Positions 7,862 to 17,234 are shown, numbered from the stretch's first letter. The stretch is DNA of 64,000 nt from Solobacterium sp. (GCA_017510405.1 JAFWNG010000013.1:62001-126000), one strand, 5' to 3'. Notes: generated by a model not told the origin, from the letters alone. Numbers and translations are program-made.

Positions 7862-9139
7862 GTGAACGACAAACAGATTTTCGCGGCTCTGGAACTGTCG
7901 GACCAGGAAGTACGCCTGGTGACCGGAGAGTTCTTCAATACGCGTTTCAATATTATAAAAGTCGAAAGAATACCGTGCAGCGGACTGACCTGTTCCGAGA
8001 TCACCAATGAGGAAGCGGTGATCGCGGCGATCAACGAAGCTAAAGAGAATACGAAAAAGCGCATCGGCGCAGAAGTGAAGAAAGTCATCCTGGCCATGCC
8101 TTCCTACCGGTTCCGCAAGTATTCATTCAAGTCCACCGTCGATGTGGAAGGGATTGACAAAACGGTAACGATTCAGGATGTCCGCAATGCCATGGCAAAG
8201 GCGGAAACGATGGAGATCGGAAAAGATCTCGCACTGATCCAGACAGTATGCGTCAGATATACCGTAAACGGCATCTCTGCCCGCAAGATCCCGATCGGTG
8301 AAAGATGCAGTCAGCTGACCGTCGATATCGATCTGCTCTGCGCTGACCGCAAGTTCTCGTATGATATCGTTGCCTGCGTGGAAAAGAGCGGGCTTGAGAT
8401 CATGGACATCTTCCTGGATGTCTATGCCGTCGGCAAGGAAGCAGCTCTGTTCGAACAGGCTGTGGATGAACAGAAGATCATCCTGAAGGTCGAACGGGGC
8501 GCCACAACGCTCGGACTTCTCCGTCAGGGTCATCTGACGGCTGCCAAAGTGTTCAACGCCGGCATCGGCTCTCTGGCGGCGCCGCTCGTGGATACCTACG
8601 GGATCAAACGTGAGATGTCTGTTGAACTTCTGAAATACAGCGCCAGACTGAATCAGGAGGTATGTTCCACCAATCCGGTCCACATCTGGGCGGCAAAAAA
8701 TGAGAACGGTGAGAACGAAACACGTACGATCAATGAGCAGCAGCTGGTAGCCTGCGTGCAGAAAAACATCGAAATATGGCTTGATTATCTGCAGAAAACG
8801 TGTGTCCCAATCTTGCAAGCAGGGGAAACTGCTGTTATTATTACGGGAGAGGGCGGCGAAACAGACGGTCTCGACGAACTTCTTGCAAAGCGTCTCGGCG
8901 TGGAAGTGCATACCTACACACCGGAAACACTGGGCGGAAGAAACGCCGGACTGACAGCGGCTCTCGGACTGTTCTATGCCTACAAAGACAGACTGGCGAT
9001 CACGGGCTACACAGATTGCTCGCTGGATATGGAAGCATTTGAAAAGTCCGTCGCTTACAGGGATAGAAAAGCAGATTCGACGAATAAAGAAGACACGTTG
9101 ACAAACAAGATCAAAGGATTGTTTGAAGGAAAGAAATAA
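7862..9139 (+). CDS. ftsA: Divergent FtsA-like cell division protein
   Basis: About 425 residues in the actin/HSP70 fold family, located 13 bases before ftsZ. The start is the GTG at 7862, with AAAGGAG 8 bases upstream; upstream residues in the same frame overlap the promoter. The adenosine motif TGEGGETDG is clear near residue 330 and the C terminus ends in a short amphipathic, Lys-rich segment (NKIKGLFEGKK) like the FtsA membrane anchor. The phosphate motifs are degraded: the first is LELSDQEV instead of DxGxxK, the second VERGATTLG instead of DxGxxTT. FtsA tethers FtsZ to the membrane. An ATP-independent variant is possible. Confidence 0.78.
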   Translation: MNDKQIFAALELSDQEVRLVTGEFFNTRFNIIKVERIPCSGLTCSEITNEEAVIAAINEAKENTKKRIGAEVKKVILAMPSYRFRKYSFKSTVDVEGIDKTVTIQDVRNAMAKAETMEIGKDLALIQTVCVRYTVNGISARKIPIGERCSQLTVDIDLLCADRKFSYDIVACVEKSGLEIMDIFLDVYAVGKEAALFEQAVDEQKIILKVERGATTLGLLRQGHLTAAKVFNAGIGSLAAPLVDTYGIKREMSVELLKYSARLNQEVCSTNPVHIWAAKNENGENETRTINEQQLVACVQKNIEIWLDYLQKTCVPILQAGETAVIITGEGGETDGLDELLAKRLGVEVHTYTPETLGGRNAGLTAALGLFYAYKDRLAITGYTDCSLDMEAFEKSVAYRDRKADSTNKEDTLTNKIKGLFEGKK

Positions 9140-9152
9140 GAGGTAGAGTATA

Positions 9153-10232
9153 ATGGCAGACTTGACGTACAACCAGGTAGCGAAGATCAAAGTATTCGGT
9201 GTCGGCGGCGCCGGCAGCAATGCGGTCAACCGCATGGTACAGGAAGGTGTTCAGGGGGTTGAATTCTATGTAGCAAATACAGACCTTCAGGCACTGGATG
9301 TTTCTCCTGTTGCCAATAAGATCCAGCTCGGTAAAGAAGGACTCGGTGCCGGCGGTAATCCGGACAACGGACGCAAGGCAGCGGTCGAAAGTGAAGATGC
9401 GATCCGCAGAGCAATGGAAGGCGCAGACATGGTCTTCCTGACAGCAGGTCTTGGCGGCGGTACAGGTACCGGAGCTTCCCCGCTGTTCGCAAAGATCGCG
9501 AAAGAGCTGGGATGCCTGACAGTTGGTATCGTAACAAAGCCGTTCTCATTTGAAGGCAGAAGAAGAATGGTTCAGGCTGAACAGGGTCTTGAACAGCTGA
9601 AGGAATATGTTGACTCTCTGATCATCATTTCCAACAACAAGGTTCTGGAAGTCATCGGACACATTCCGTTCGTGGAAGCTTTCAAAGAAGCAGACAACAT
9701 TCTCCGTCAGGGTGTACAGACGATCACAGACCTGATCGCTGTACCGGCAATGATCAACCTTGACTTTGCAGATATCAAGAGCGTTATGGAAGGACAGGGC
9801 TCCGCACTGTTCGGCATCGGCATGTCCGACGGCGAAGACAAGGCAGAAGAAGCTGCTGCAAGAGCGATCCAGTCCCCGCTGCTCGAAGCTCAGATCATGG
9901 GCGCAAAGAGCGCGATCATCAACGTTACAGGCGGCGCAAGCATGTCTGCATACGATGCGAGCAGAGCGGTCGATTATATCCGTGACGCAGCAGGAAATGA
10001 TATCGACATCATCTTCGGTGTTGCCATCAACGACAAGATCGGTGATTCCATCATCGTTTCCGTTATCGCAACAGGTTTCGACCTCCCGAAGGCTGAACTG
10101 ATCGATACACCGGCTCCGGCTAACCAGAAGAGTCCGGTCGCTGCAGCTCCGGCAGTCGTTCCGGCAGAAGTTGATGAACTCGACTTCGGCAGCGATGACT
10201 CCATTCCGAGTTTCTTCGGCAGCAGAAACTAA
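9153..10232 (+). CDS. ftsZ: Cell division GTPase FtsZ
   Basis: 359-residue tubulin homologue that forms the Z ring. GTP-binding [10 protein letters not shown] near residue 107, N-terminal [16 protein letters not shown] and the T7 loop region [11 protein letters not shown] are intact. A short variable linker leads to a conserved C-terminal peptide, [11 protein letters not shown], which binds FtsA/SepF. Codon use is more biased than in neighbours, as expected for a highly expressed gene. The Shine-Dalgarno is AGAGG; the ATG follows a TATA sequence that is probably fortuitous. Linked only to ftsA and not to the rest of the dcw cluster. Confidence 0.97.
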   Translation: MADLTYNQVAKIKVFGVGGAGSNAVNRMVQEGVQGVEFYVANTDLQALDVSPVANKIQLGKEGLGAGGNPDNGRKAAVESEDAIRRAMEGADMVFLTAGLGGGTGTGASPLFAKIAKELGCLTVGIVTKPFSFEGRRRMVQAEQGLEQLKEYVDSLIIISNNKVLEVIGHIPFVEAFKEADNILRQGVQTITDLIAVPAMINLDFADIKSVMEGQGSALFGIGMSDGEDKAEEAAARAIQSPLLEAQIMGAKSAIINVTGGASMSAYDASRAVDYIRDAAGNDIDIIFGVAINDKIGDSIIVSVIATGFDLPKAELIDTPAPANQKSPVAAAPAVVPAEVDELDFGSDDSIPSFFGSRN

Positions 10233-10240
10233 AAACAAAT

Positions 10241-10263
10241 AACCGCCGGCAGGCGGTTTTTTC
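10241..10263 (+). terminator. Intrinsic terminator of ftsZ
   Basis: Stem ACCGCC, loop GGCA, stem GGCGGT followed by six T, starting 9 bases after the ftsZ stop. Confidence 0.88.
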
Positions 10264-10290
10264 AGTTAGGAGGAAGTCAGGAGAGGAAGT

Positions 10291-10701
10291 ATGACACGGG
10301 AAGAAAAAGCGCTCTGGCTGCGTGCGGAACGCGGTTATAACTGCGCGCAGGCAGTGATCTGCGCCTACGCGGACATGACAGATATGAGCGAGAAAGATCT
10401 GTTCCGGATCAGTGAAGGATTCGGTTCGGGACTCGGATGCACGCTCGGTACATGCGGTGCGCTGAATGCGGCGTGCATGATGGCCGGCCTGAAAAAGAGC
10501 ACCGGCAATCTGTTCCGCGGTGATTCCAAAGGAAAGACGTACGGCGTGACGCGTGACATGGCAAAGGAATTTGCGGCGGAAGCCGGTGCGGTGCGCTGCC
10601 GGGATCTGAAGGGAATTGAAACAGGAAAGGTGCTGTACACCTGTGAAGACTGCGTGCGCCTGGGATGCCGTCTGATCGAAAAACACTTTCCGGCAGAGTG
10701 A
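10291..10701 (+). CDS. C_GCAxxG_C_C family protein (putative redox protein)
   Basis: 136 residues with the cysteine pattern that defines the family: GYNCAQAV near residue 15, GCTLGTCGALNAACMMAG near 50, a single C in CRDLKG and CEDCVRLGC near the C terminus. The family is common in anaerobes and is thought to bind a metal centre or carry redox-active cysteines; its reaction is not established. Monocistronic by position: a terminator precedes it and a promoter follows. GGAGAGGAAG upstream supports the ATG at 10291. Confidence 0.8.
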   Translation: MTREEKALWLRAERGYNCAQAVICAYADMTDMSEKDLFRISEGFGSGLGCTLGTCGALNAACMMAGLKKSTGNLFRGDSKGKTYGVTRDMAKEFAAEAGAVRCRDLKGIETGKVLYTCEDCVRLGCRLIEKHFPAE

Positions 10702-10706
10702 GCACA

Positions 10707-10736
10707 TTGCCAACTGACGGAGCGTTACGGTATAAT
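10707..10736 (+). promoter_or_regulatory. Promoter of the CBS-domain membrane protein gene
   Basis: TTGCCA (10707-10712), 18-bp spacer, TATAAT (10731-10736). The start would be near 10743, leaving a leader of about 78 bases that contains a short translatable frame. Confidence 0.8.
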
Positions 10737-10776
10737 CGACAGCGGTAAACATATACGGATAAATAAGGAGAGAGAC

Positions 10777-10824
10777 TTGGAAGACTATCACAAACGCATC
10801 TCCGGTAAGGAGAATGCTGTATGA
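10777..10824 (+). CDS. Possible 15-residue upstream peptide
   Basis: AAGGAG at 10765-10770 is followed 6 bases later by TTG and 14 further sense codons (EDYHKRISGKENAV), then TGA that overlaps the ATG of the next gene as ATGA. Spacing and overlap look like translational coupling. The main gene has its own AAGGAG (10807-10812), so this peptide may be dispensable. No homologue recognised; the call rests only on signal geometry. Confidence 0.35.
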   Translation: MEDYHKRISGKENAV

Positions 10825-12089
10825 CAAAAGAAGGCAGATATGTACTGATCCTGATCATTCTGATCATTTTATCGGGGCTGTTTTCAGCAATTGAGACAGC
10901 GTTTTCGTCCGCGAACCGGATCCGCCTGAAAAACATGGCGAACTCCGGGAATGTGAAAGCGCAGAACGTACTGACGATCCTGGAGGACTATGACCGGTTC
11001 CTGACGACAGTGCTGATCGGAAACAATATCGTGAACATCGCATCGGCGACCATCGGTACGCTGCTGTTTACCATGTATTTCGGAGAGGACCGGGGACCGA
11101 CGATCTCCACCGTTGTGATCACGATCATCGTGCTCGTATTCGGCGAGATCGCACCGAAGTCCATTGCCAAGAACATGCCGGAGAAGTTCAGCTGTTCCGT
11201 CAGCGGCTTCGTGCAGACGTGCAAGTGGCTGTTTACGCCTTTTACATGGATCCTGAGCGGCTGGACGAAGTTTGTCAACGCGCTCGTTCATACCGACGAT
11301 GACGATTCCGATATCGCGGACGAACTGATTACCATGGTCGACGAAGCGGAAAAAGAGGGAGATCTTGCCGAACATGAATCGGATCTGATCTCCGCCGCCA
11401 TTGAGTTCAATGATCTGGACGTATCGGATATTCTGACGCCGCGCGTGGATGTTCTGGCCGTTGACCTGACATCGCCGGTCGATCAGATCGAGAAGGTATT
11501 CCGCCTGAATTCGTTTTCCCGTCTTCCGGTCTTTGAAAATTCCATCGACAACATCGTAGGCGTCATTCACGAGAAAGACTTCTACGATCTCATGTATCAC
11601 AACAAGGGACCGCTGCGCCGCATCATCAAGCCGGTGATCTACACAAGCGGAAATACGAAGATCTCCACGGTTCTGCGGCAATTGCAGGGCGCCAAGCTGC
11701 ATCTTGCGGTCGTCCTGGATGAATACGGCGGCACGGAAGGAATCATCACCCTGGAAGATATCATCGAGGAACTGGTCGGTGAGATCTGGGATGAACATGA
11801 CACGGTCAAGGAATTCTATACTGAGATCGATGAACATACCTGGCTGATCAAGGCGGACTGTGAGGTGGACGACCTGTTTGACCGCTTTGACGTGGACTGG
11901 AAAGAAGATGAAGACGATGACTTCATCACCGTATCCGGATGGGCGATCCATGCCCTTGAGCATATCCCGAAGGTCGGTGAAGAGTTTGATTATCAGAATC
12001 TCCATGTAACGGTGACAAAGGCGGACCAGCGCAAAGTCATCGAAGTGAAAGTGGAGATCCGCAGCGGAAAGGAGAAGGAAGACGACTGA
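10821..12089 (+). CDS. CNNM/CorC-type transmembrane protein with CBS domains (hemolysin family)
   Basis: 422 residues. N-terminal DUF21/CNNM membrane domain (about 1-190) with the family's SGLFSAIETAFSS and LIGNNIVNIASAT segments, then two CBS domains (about 205-325, with LTPRVDVLAV and VLDEYGGTEGIITLEDIIEE) and a C-terminal CorC_HlyC domain. Relatives export Mg2+ or tune its transport with ATP-Mg bound to CBS. The old name hemolysin is misleading. ATG 10821 has AAGGAG 8 bases upstream. Its stop lies in the loop of a 9-bp hairpin. Confidence 0.88.
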   Translation: MTKEGRYVLILIILIILSGLFSAIETAFSSANRIRLKNMANSGNVKAQNVLTILEDYDRFLTTVLIGNNIVNIASATIGTLLFTMYFGEDRGPTISTVVITIIVLVFGEIAPKSIAKNMPEKFSCSVSGFVQTCKWLFTPFTWILSGWTKFVNALVHTDDDDSDIADELITMVDEAEKEGDLAEHESDLISAAIEFNDLDVSDILTPRVDVLAVDLTSPVDQIEKVFRLNSFSRLPVFENSIDNIVGVIHEKDFYDLMYHNKGPLRRIIKPVIYTSGNTKISTVLRQLQGAKLHLAVVLDEYGGTEGIITLEDIIEELVGEIWDEHDTVKEFYTEIDEHTWLIKADCEVDDLFDRFDVDWKEDEDDDFITVSGWAIHALEHIPKVGEEFDYQNLHVTVTKADQRKVIEVKVEIRSGKEKEDD

Positions 12090-12100
12090 TGTCTTCCTTT
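12075..12100 (+). terminator. Hairpin at the CBS-protein gene stop (weak terminator or attenuator)
   Basis: AAGGAAGAC, loop GACTGAT containing the stop codon, GTCTTCCTT, then T. Nine perfect base pairs but only a very short T run, so termination is probably partial. Confidence 0.45.
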
Positions 12101-12105
12101 GGAAT

Positions 12106-12828
12106 ATGCAGCAGTATTTTTCAGAACAGCCGCTTGTGCCCGGTGAAGCGTATACAATGACGCCGGCGCAGACACATCATGCAGGAAATGTCGTACACCT
12201 GCAGGGAAAGATCATACGCCTTGTGCATGACGGCGAGGCGTATTTTGCGCGCTGTGAAGGAAACGGAAAGCATATGACCGCGATGGTGCTGGAAAAAGAT
12301 CCGGTGCAGCGGGAACTGCCCTGTGAGGTGGTGCTCCTGCAGGCGCTGATCCGCCGGGAGAAGTTTGAATGGATCCTGCAGAAAGCCGCGGAGCTCGGCG
12401 TAAGCAGGATCATACCGTTTGAATCCTCCCGCTGTGTCGTGCACAGCCGGCAGGAAAAAGCGGACCGGCAGAAAGAACGCTGGACGCAGATCCTCACCGA
12501 AGCGGCGGAACAGTCCAAACGCGAGCGTATTCCGGAAATCACAAATGTAGTGAGCTTTGCGGAAGCGTGTGCTGTGGCTATGGACAGAAAATACCTTGCC
12601 TATGAGAATGCCTATGGCGAAAGCAGGCTGCTCGGCGACGTGTATGAAGGCGGGGACGCCGCGTTCATCATCGGACCAGAAGGCGGCTTCAGCGACGAGG
12701 AAGTGCAGGCGCTGCAGGATGCCGGCTTTGAACCGGTGACGCTGGGCGCACGGATCCTGCGGGCGGAGACTGCAGCGATCGCGGCACTGGCGGTCATGGC
12801 GGACAAAGCAGAAAGGAACAGACGATGA
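12106..12828 (+). CDS. rsmE: 16S rRNA (uracil-1498-N3)-methyltransferase RsmE
   Basis: 240-residue SPOUT methyltransferase. An N-terminal PUA-like domain (about 1-70) precedes the knotted domain with LLQALIRREKFEWILQKAAE, FESSRCV and the SAM-loop segments IIGPEGGFSDEE and LGARILRAETA. Methylates U1498 in the 30S decoding region. There is no clear Shine-Dalgarno before the ATG at 12106; a hairpin ends 6 bases upstream. ATGA overlap with mtaB; rsmE-mtaB is a conserved Bacillota pair. Confidence 0.93.
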   Translation: MQQYFSEQPLVPGEAYTMTPAQTHHAGNVVHLQGKIIRLVHDGEAYFARCEGNGKHMTAMVLEKDPVQRELPCEVVLLQALIRREKFEWILQKAAELGVSRIIPFESSRCVVHSRQEKADRQKERWTQILTEAAEQSKRERIPEITNVVSFAEACAVAMDRKYLAYENAYGESRLLGDVYEGGDAAFIIGPEGGFSDEEVQALQDAGFEPVTLGARILRAETAAIAALAVMADKAERNRR

Positions 12829-14105
12829 AATATTCCGTATATTGTCTCGGCTGTAAGGTCAATCTGTACGAAGCGGAAAGCGTGGCGGAACAGATGGACG
12901 CCGGGGGCTGGCAGAGAGTCCCGTTTGAAGAAGAAGCAGATGCCGTGCTTGTATTTACATGCGCGGTCACAAATACCGCAGCGGCAAAGAGCAGAAAGAT
13001 GCTGCACAGAGCGCGTCGCATCTCGCCGCAGGCAGCGCTTGTGCTCGTCGGCTGCTATGTACAGGTGGATGACGGACAGCTGGCCGGAGCGGACATCCTG
13101 GTCGGCACCGCCCACAAGCAGGAGATCCCGGCCCTGATCGAACGGTTCCTGCAGGACAGAGTGCCGGTCAAAGCCGTTACGCCGGTCGATCACGTCCCGT
13201 ACGATGATCTGCGCAGCGAGAACTTCGCCGGCCGCACCAGAGCGTTTCTGAAAGTGCAGGACGGCTGTGATCAGTTCTGCAGCTACTGCGTGATCCCGTA
13301 TACACGGGGCCGTCAGCGTTCCATGGACATCGACGATGCCGTCAAAGAAGCGAAGGCACTGTCCCGGACGCACCGGGAGATCGTACTGACCGGCATCCAT
13401 ACCGGCAGATACGGACGGGAGCACGGTACAACACTGGCTGATCTCGCCGAGCGCATCCTGAAGGAGACCGATATCCTGCGGCTGCGCATATCGTCGATCG
13501 AAGTGACGGAAGTGGATGAGAAACTGCTTTCCCTGATTGCGGAAGAAGAGCGGGTCGCCCGCCATCTGCATATTCCGCTGCAGGCGGGAAGCGACAGTGT
13601 GCTGCGCAATATGCACCGGCCGTATACGACGGAAGAATACCTGAACTGCCTGAAGCATATCCGCGAACGGGTGCCGGATATCTCGATCTCCACCGATCTC
13701 ATCACCGGCTTCCCGCAGGAAAGCGAGGAAGATTTCCGGCAGACATATGCGTTCCTGAAGGAATGCGAATTCTCGTTCCTGCACGTATTCCCGTTCTCTC
13801 TGCGCAGCGGCACCGAGGCGGAAAAGATGAAAGGACATATCCCGGAACCGGTGAAGAAAGACCGGGCGGCGAAATGTCTGAAGCTCAGCGATGAACTGCA
13901 GCGGACATGGATGGAAAAGTGGATCGGCCGCAGCGTATATATCCTGACGGAAACAGCAAAAGACGGTATGACATCCGGTTATACTTCCGAATACATACCG
14001 GTGACGATCGCGGGCGAACTGCCGGCATCGCAGTATATAAAAGTAAAACTGACAGAAGTGACTGACGATCTTCGTATGAAGGGAGAGATCTATGAAACTG
14101 AATGA
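12825..14105 (+). CDS. mtaB: tRNA t6A37 methylthiotransferase MtaB
   Basis: 426 residues. Domains: N-terminal UPF0004 with [4Fe-4S] cysteines in CLGCKVNLYE, FTCAVT and VGCYVQ; radical SAM domain with CDQFCSYCVIPYTRGRQRS; C-terminal TRAM domain. Adds methylthio to t6A37 of tRNAs reading ANN codons. The MtaB class rather than MiaB or RimO is suggested by KVNLYE, by GIHTGRYG and by the rsmE neighbour. Overlaps murE by 14 bases. Confidence 0.93.
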   Translation: MKYSVYCLGCKVNLYEAESVAEQMDAGGWQRVPFEEEADAVLVFTCAVTNTAAAKSRKMLHRARRISPQAALVLVGCYVQVDDGQLAGADILVGTAHKQEIPALIERFLQDRVPVKAVTPVDHVPYDDLRSENFAGRTRAFLKVQDGCDQFCSYCVIPYTRGRQRSMDIDDAVKEAKALSRTHREIVLTGIHTGRYGREHGTTLADLAERILKETDILRLRISSIEVTEVDEKLLSLIAEEERVARHLHIPLQAGSDSVLRNMHRPYTTEEYLNCLKHIRERVPDISISTDLITGFPQESEEDFRQTYAFLKECEFSFLHVFPFSLRSGTEAEKMKGHIPEPVKKDRAAKCLKLSDELQRTWMEKWIGRSVYILTETAKDGMTSGYTSEYIPVTIAGELPASQYIKVKLTEVTDDLRMKGEIYETE

Positions 14106-15564
14106 ACTGTTTGAAAATGTACCGGATATCGAGATCCGGAGTCTGATGGCGGACAGCCGCAAGAAACGGCCGGATTCCATTTTCTTCTGCGTGAAGGGAA
14201 TGATGTTTGACGGTCACCGGTTCGTGGAACAGGCGATCGAGAACGGCGCGCGCGTGATCATTCACAGTGAGCCGATCCGCAACATGCACTCGGATATCAC
14301 GTATATCCGCGTCAAGGACGTCATCTCCGTATTCAATAAAGTCGCAGACGCTTTCTACGGCTATCCGAGCCACCATATGACGATGTTCGGCGTGACCGGT
14401 ACGAACGGAAAATCCTCGATCGCATGCATCATCCGGGATATCCTGAATGAATTCCAGCCGACCGGCTATATCGGAACGATCGCGATCGAATACGGCAGCG
14501 TGAAACTGCCGCCGCTCCTGACGACACCGGATATCGATGATCTGCACGGCATTCTGCATGATATGATGGAAGCAGGAATGAAGAGCTGCGCGCTGGAAGC
14601 GTCGTCGATCGGCATTGAGCAGGGACGCGTGGACAGCATCGACTTCGACGCGGCGGTATTCACCAATCTGACCCATGATCATCTGGATTATCACGGCACG
14701 ATGTCCAACTACTTCCTGGCCAAGAAACGTCTGTTTGATTCGCTGAAGGAAGATGCCGTCGCGATCACCAATGTGGATGACCCGTACGGACTGCGCATCG
14801 TGGAAGACTGCCCGTGCCGCGTCGTTACATACGGCATCGACAACAAGGCGGACTACCAGGCAGTGCGCTACCAGCTGCTCAGGGACCGCACGCGCATTAC
14901 GCTGAAAGTCTATAACATGGAATATGAACTGGAGACGAATCTTGTCGCCCGCTTCAATATTTACAACCTGCTGGCGGTCATCGCTGCTCTGCATGAAAAG
15001 GGCATCGGCATCGCCGACATGATGCCGTACATCAATGATCTGTCGCAGATCGAAGGCCGCATGGAGCGCGTGGATGAGGGACAGCCGTTCAACATCATCG
15101 TCGACTTTGCGCATACGCCGGACGGCATCGACAAGGTATGCCAGTATGCCTCCGCGATCACGCCGAAGGGAAAGCGCATCATCACGGTCAGCGGCAGCGC
15201 CGGCAAGCGCGATACGGCAAAGCGTCCGGTCTTCGGCGAGATCTTTGATAAATACAGCGACATGATCATCCTGACGGAAGACGATCCGCGCAACGAAGAT
15301 CCGATCGAGATCGCGCATGAGATCGCAGCCGGCATCAAGCATACGAATCACATTATTATCGAAGACCGCTATGACGCGATCCGTCAGGCGATCGAACTGG
15401 CCGATCCGGAGGATACGATCCTGATCCTCGGCAAGGGAGATGAAAAGTTCATGTACCGGGAATTCGGCAGGGAACCGTACGAAGGGGATGACGCCATTGC
15501 GGCTGAGATCCTGCATAAATACTATTTCGATCAGAAAGGAGAATACGAAAATGAAGATGAGTAA
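14092..15564 (+). CDS. murE: UDP-N-acetylmuramoyl-tripeptide synthetase (MurE)
   Basis: 490-residue Mur ligase that adds the third stem-peptide residue to UDP-MurNAc-L-Ala-D-Glu. ATP loop GTNGKSS near residue 103, TTPDIDDL near 145, [13 protein letters not shown] near 192, DFAHTPDGI near 339. The amino-acid specificity motif reads DDPRNEDP at residues 397-404, where DAP enzymes have DNPR. So it is MurE, but the added amino acid cannot be read with certainty. Embedded between mtaB and deoC, away from other mur genes, and overlapping both by 14 bases. Confidence 0.9.
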   Translation: MKLNELFENVPDIEIRSLMADSRKKRPDSIFFCVKGMMFDGHRFVEQAIENGARVIIHSEPIRNMHSDITYIRVKDVISVFNKVADAFYGYPSHHMTMFGVTGTNGKSSIACIIRDILNEFQPTGYIGTIAIEYGSVKLPPLLTTPDIDDLHGILHDMMEAGMKSCALEASSIGIEQGRVDSIDFDAAVFTNLTHDHLDYHGTMSNYFLAKKRLFDSLKEDAVAITNVDDPYGLRIVEDCPCRVVTYGIDNKADYQAVRYQLLRDRTRITLKVYNMEYELETNLVARFNIYNLLAVIAALHEKGIGIADMMPYINDLSQIEGRMERVDEGQPFNIIVDFAHTPDGIDKVCQYASAITPKGKRIITVSGSAGKRDTAKRPVFGEIFDKYSDMIILTEDDPRNEDPIEIAHEIAAGIKHTNHIIIEDRYDAIRQAIELADPEDTILILGKGDEKFMYREFGREPYEGDDAIAAEILHKYYFDQKGEYENEDE

Positions 15565-16192
15565 GTACATCGACCACACGATCCTGAAGGCAGAAGCGCG
15601 CAAGGAAGACATTATTAAGCTCTGCCAGGAAGCAAAAGAACAGGATTTCGCATCCGTCTGCGTCAACGGCTGCTGGGTAAAGACAGCGAAAGAGGAACTG
15701 GCCGGCAGTGACGTCAAAGTCTGTACAGTCATCGGCTTCCCGCTCGGTGCCATGAGCTGCGCAGCCAAGGTCGCGGAAACAGCGGACGCAGTCGCAAACG
15801 GCGCTGAAGAGATCGACATGGTCATCAACGTCGGCATGCTGAAGGACGGCGAAGATGAGGCAGTCACAGAAGAGATCCGCGCGATCAAGGAAGCGTGCGG
15901 CGGACATGTTCTGAAGGTCATCATCGAAGCATGCCTTCTGACCGATGAGGAAAAAGTACGGGCGTGCAGAGACAGCGTCAACGCCGGAGCGGACTTTGTC
16001 AAGACAAGCACAGGCTTCTCCAAAGGCGGCGCAACAGTGCATGATGTCCGTCTGATGAAGGAGACAGTCGGAGACGCCTGCAAAGTCAAGGCGGCCGGCG
16101 GTATCCGCACACCGGAAGACATGGATGCCATGATCGCAGCCGGAGCGGAGCGCATCGGCACAAGCAACGGCATTGCGCTGGTCAACCGTTAA
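15551..16192 (+). CDS. deoC: Deoxyribose-phosphate aldolase
   Basis: 213-residue class I aldolase cleaving 2-deoxyribose 5-phosphate to glyceraldehyde 3-phosphate and acetaldehyde. Motifs: [11 protein letters not shown] at the N terminus, VIGFPLG near 58, [14 protein letters not shown] near 89, and the Schiff-base lysine in [13 protein letters not shown] near 150. The start at 15551 is chosen because AAAGGAG lies 8 bases upstream; it overlaps the murE end by 14 bases. An ATG at 15557 is a close alternative. Confidence 0.94.
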   Translation: MKMSKYIDHTILKAEARKEDIIKLCQEAKEQDFASVCVNGCWVKTAKEELAGSDVKVCTVIGFPLGAMSCAAKVAETADAVANGAEEIDMVINVGMLKDGEDEAVTEEIRAIKEACGGHVLKVIIEACLLTDEEKVRACRDSVNAGADFVKTSTGFSKGGATVHDVRLMKETVGDACKVKAAGGIRTPEDMDAMIAAGAERIGTSNGIALVNR

Positions 16193-16198
16193 AGAGCG

Positions 16199-16220
16199 AA
16201 GAAGCCGCAAGGCTTCTTTT
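16199..16220 (+). terminator. Intrinsic terminator of deoC
   Basis: AAGAAGCC, loop GCAA, GGCTTCTT, then T. Seven bases after the deoC stop. Confidence 0.85.
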
Positions 16221-16233
16221 ATTTGCCGAAATT

Positions 16234-16242
16234 TGGCATAAT
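16234..16242 (+). promoter_or_regulatory. Extended -10 promoter of the phoH cluster
   Basis: TGGCATAAT is a TGn-extended -10 (CATAAT) 24 bases before the phoH start. No strong -35. It opens a run of genes from phoH to recO that mostly overlap or touch. Confidence 0.5.
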
Positions 16243-16265
16243 ATACCCGTAGGGAGGATGTTCAT

Positions 16266-17225
16266 TTGAACAAAACAGAAGTCATACAGATCGAAGAAAT
16301 GACCGATCAGGAGGCTATGGTCCTGTGCGGACCGTCTGACCGGTATCTTCATATACTGAGTGAATGTACCGGCACGGAGATCTCTTGCCGGGATTCGAGT
16401 TTTTTTGTCCGGGACTGTTCCGAAAAAGAAGCGGAGATCCTCCGCATGATCCTGGAACAGCTTGTGACATATATACAGAGCGGACGTACGATCAGTGAGC
16501 AGGATGTCATCTATGTGACCCGCATGGCGCAGAGCGGCAAAAGGGTGGATCTGGAAGCGCTGCATCATAAGCTGATCGGACGAACCCAGTCCGGACGCGC
16601 GATCGTGCCGAAGACGCTGGGACAGCTGCAGTTTGCCGAAGCGATGGAAGAGGCGTCGGTGACATTCGCCATCGGACCCGCCGGCACCGGCAAGACATTC
16701 CTGGCTGTGACGGCTGCGGTATCGGCGATGAAGCGCGGTGATATCCGGCGCATCGTACTGACAAGACCGGCAGTGGAGGCCGGTGAGAATCTCGGCTTCC
16801 TGCCGGGAGACCTGAAAGAAAAGGTGGATCCGTACCTGACGCCGCTGTACGATGCCCTGCATGACATGCTCGGGGCGGAACAGACGGAGCGTCTGATGGA
16901 GAAGGGAACGATCGAAGTGGCGCCGCTTGCCTATATGCGCGGGCGCACGCTGGACGACGCGTTCATCATTCTGGACGAAGCGCAGAATACCACGGCGTCC
17001 CAGATGAAGATGTTTCTGACCCGGCTGGGATTCCATTCCCGCATGGTCATTACCGGCGATATTACCCAGATCGATCTGGACCGCCGGCAGGAAAGCGGAC
17101 TGGTGCAGGCGGCGCGCATACTGCGCGGCATGAAGGAGATCCGCATCCTGGAATTCACACCGGATGACGTCGTACGCCATCCGCTCGTACAGAAGATCAT
17201 TGAGCGCTATGCCGAAGAAAGCTGA
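16266..17225 (+). CDS. phoH: PhoH-like ATPase
   Basis: 319 residues, starting at a TTG with AGGGAGGA upstream. The Walker A is GPAGTGKT near residue 138 and Walker B is FIILDEAQNT near 236; VLTRPAVEAGENLGFLPGD is characteristic. Family proteins are RNA-associated ATPases of the superfamily 1 type, usually encoded next to ybeY as here. The N-terminal 60 residues form a KH-like segment. No ATG start fits the family length. Confidence 0.93.
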   Translation: MNKTEVIQIEEMTDQEAMVLCGPSDRYLHILSECTGTEISCRDSSFFVRDCSEKEAEILRMILEQLVTYIQSGRTISEQDVIYVTRMAQSGKRVDLEALHHKLIGRTQSGRAIVPKTLGQLQFAEAMEEASVTFAIGPAGTGKTFLAVTAAVSAMKRGDIRRIVLTRPAVEAGENLGFLPGDLKEKVDPYLTPLYDALHDMLGAEQTERLMEKGTIEVAPLAYMRGRTLDDAFIILDEAQNTTASQMKMFLTRLGFHSRMVITGDITQIDLDRRQESGLVQAARILRGMKEIRILEFTPDDVVRHPLVQKIIERYAEES

Positions 17226-17234
17226 GGAGAGACG

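Noticed and set aside
12612-16185. Long minus-strand frames opposite mtaB, murE and deoC
   Set aside because: All three real genes on the plus strand have complete family motifs. The mirrored frames are a by-product of the biased codon use.
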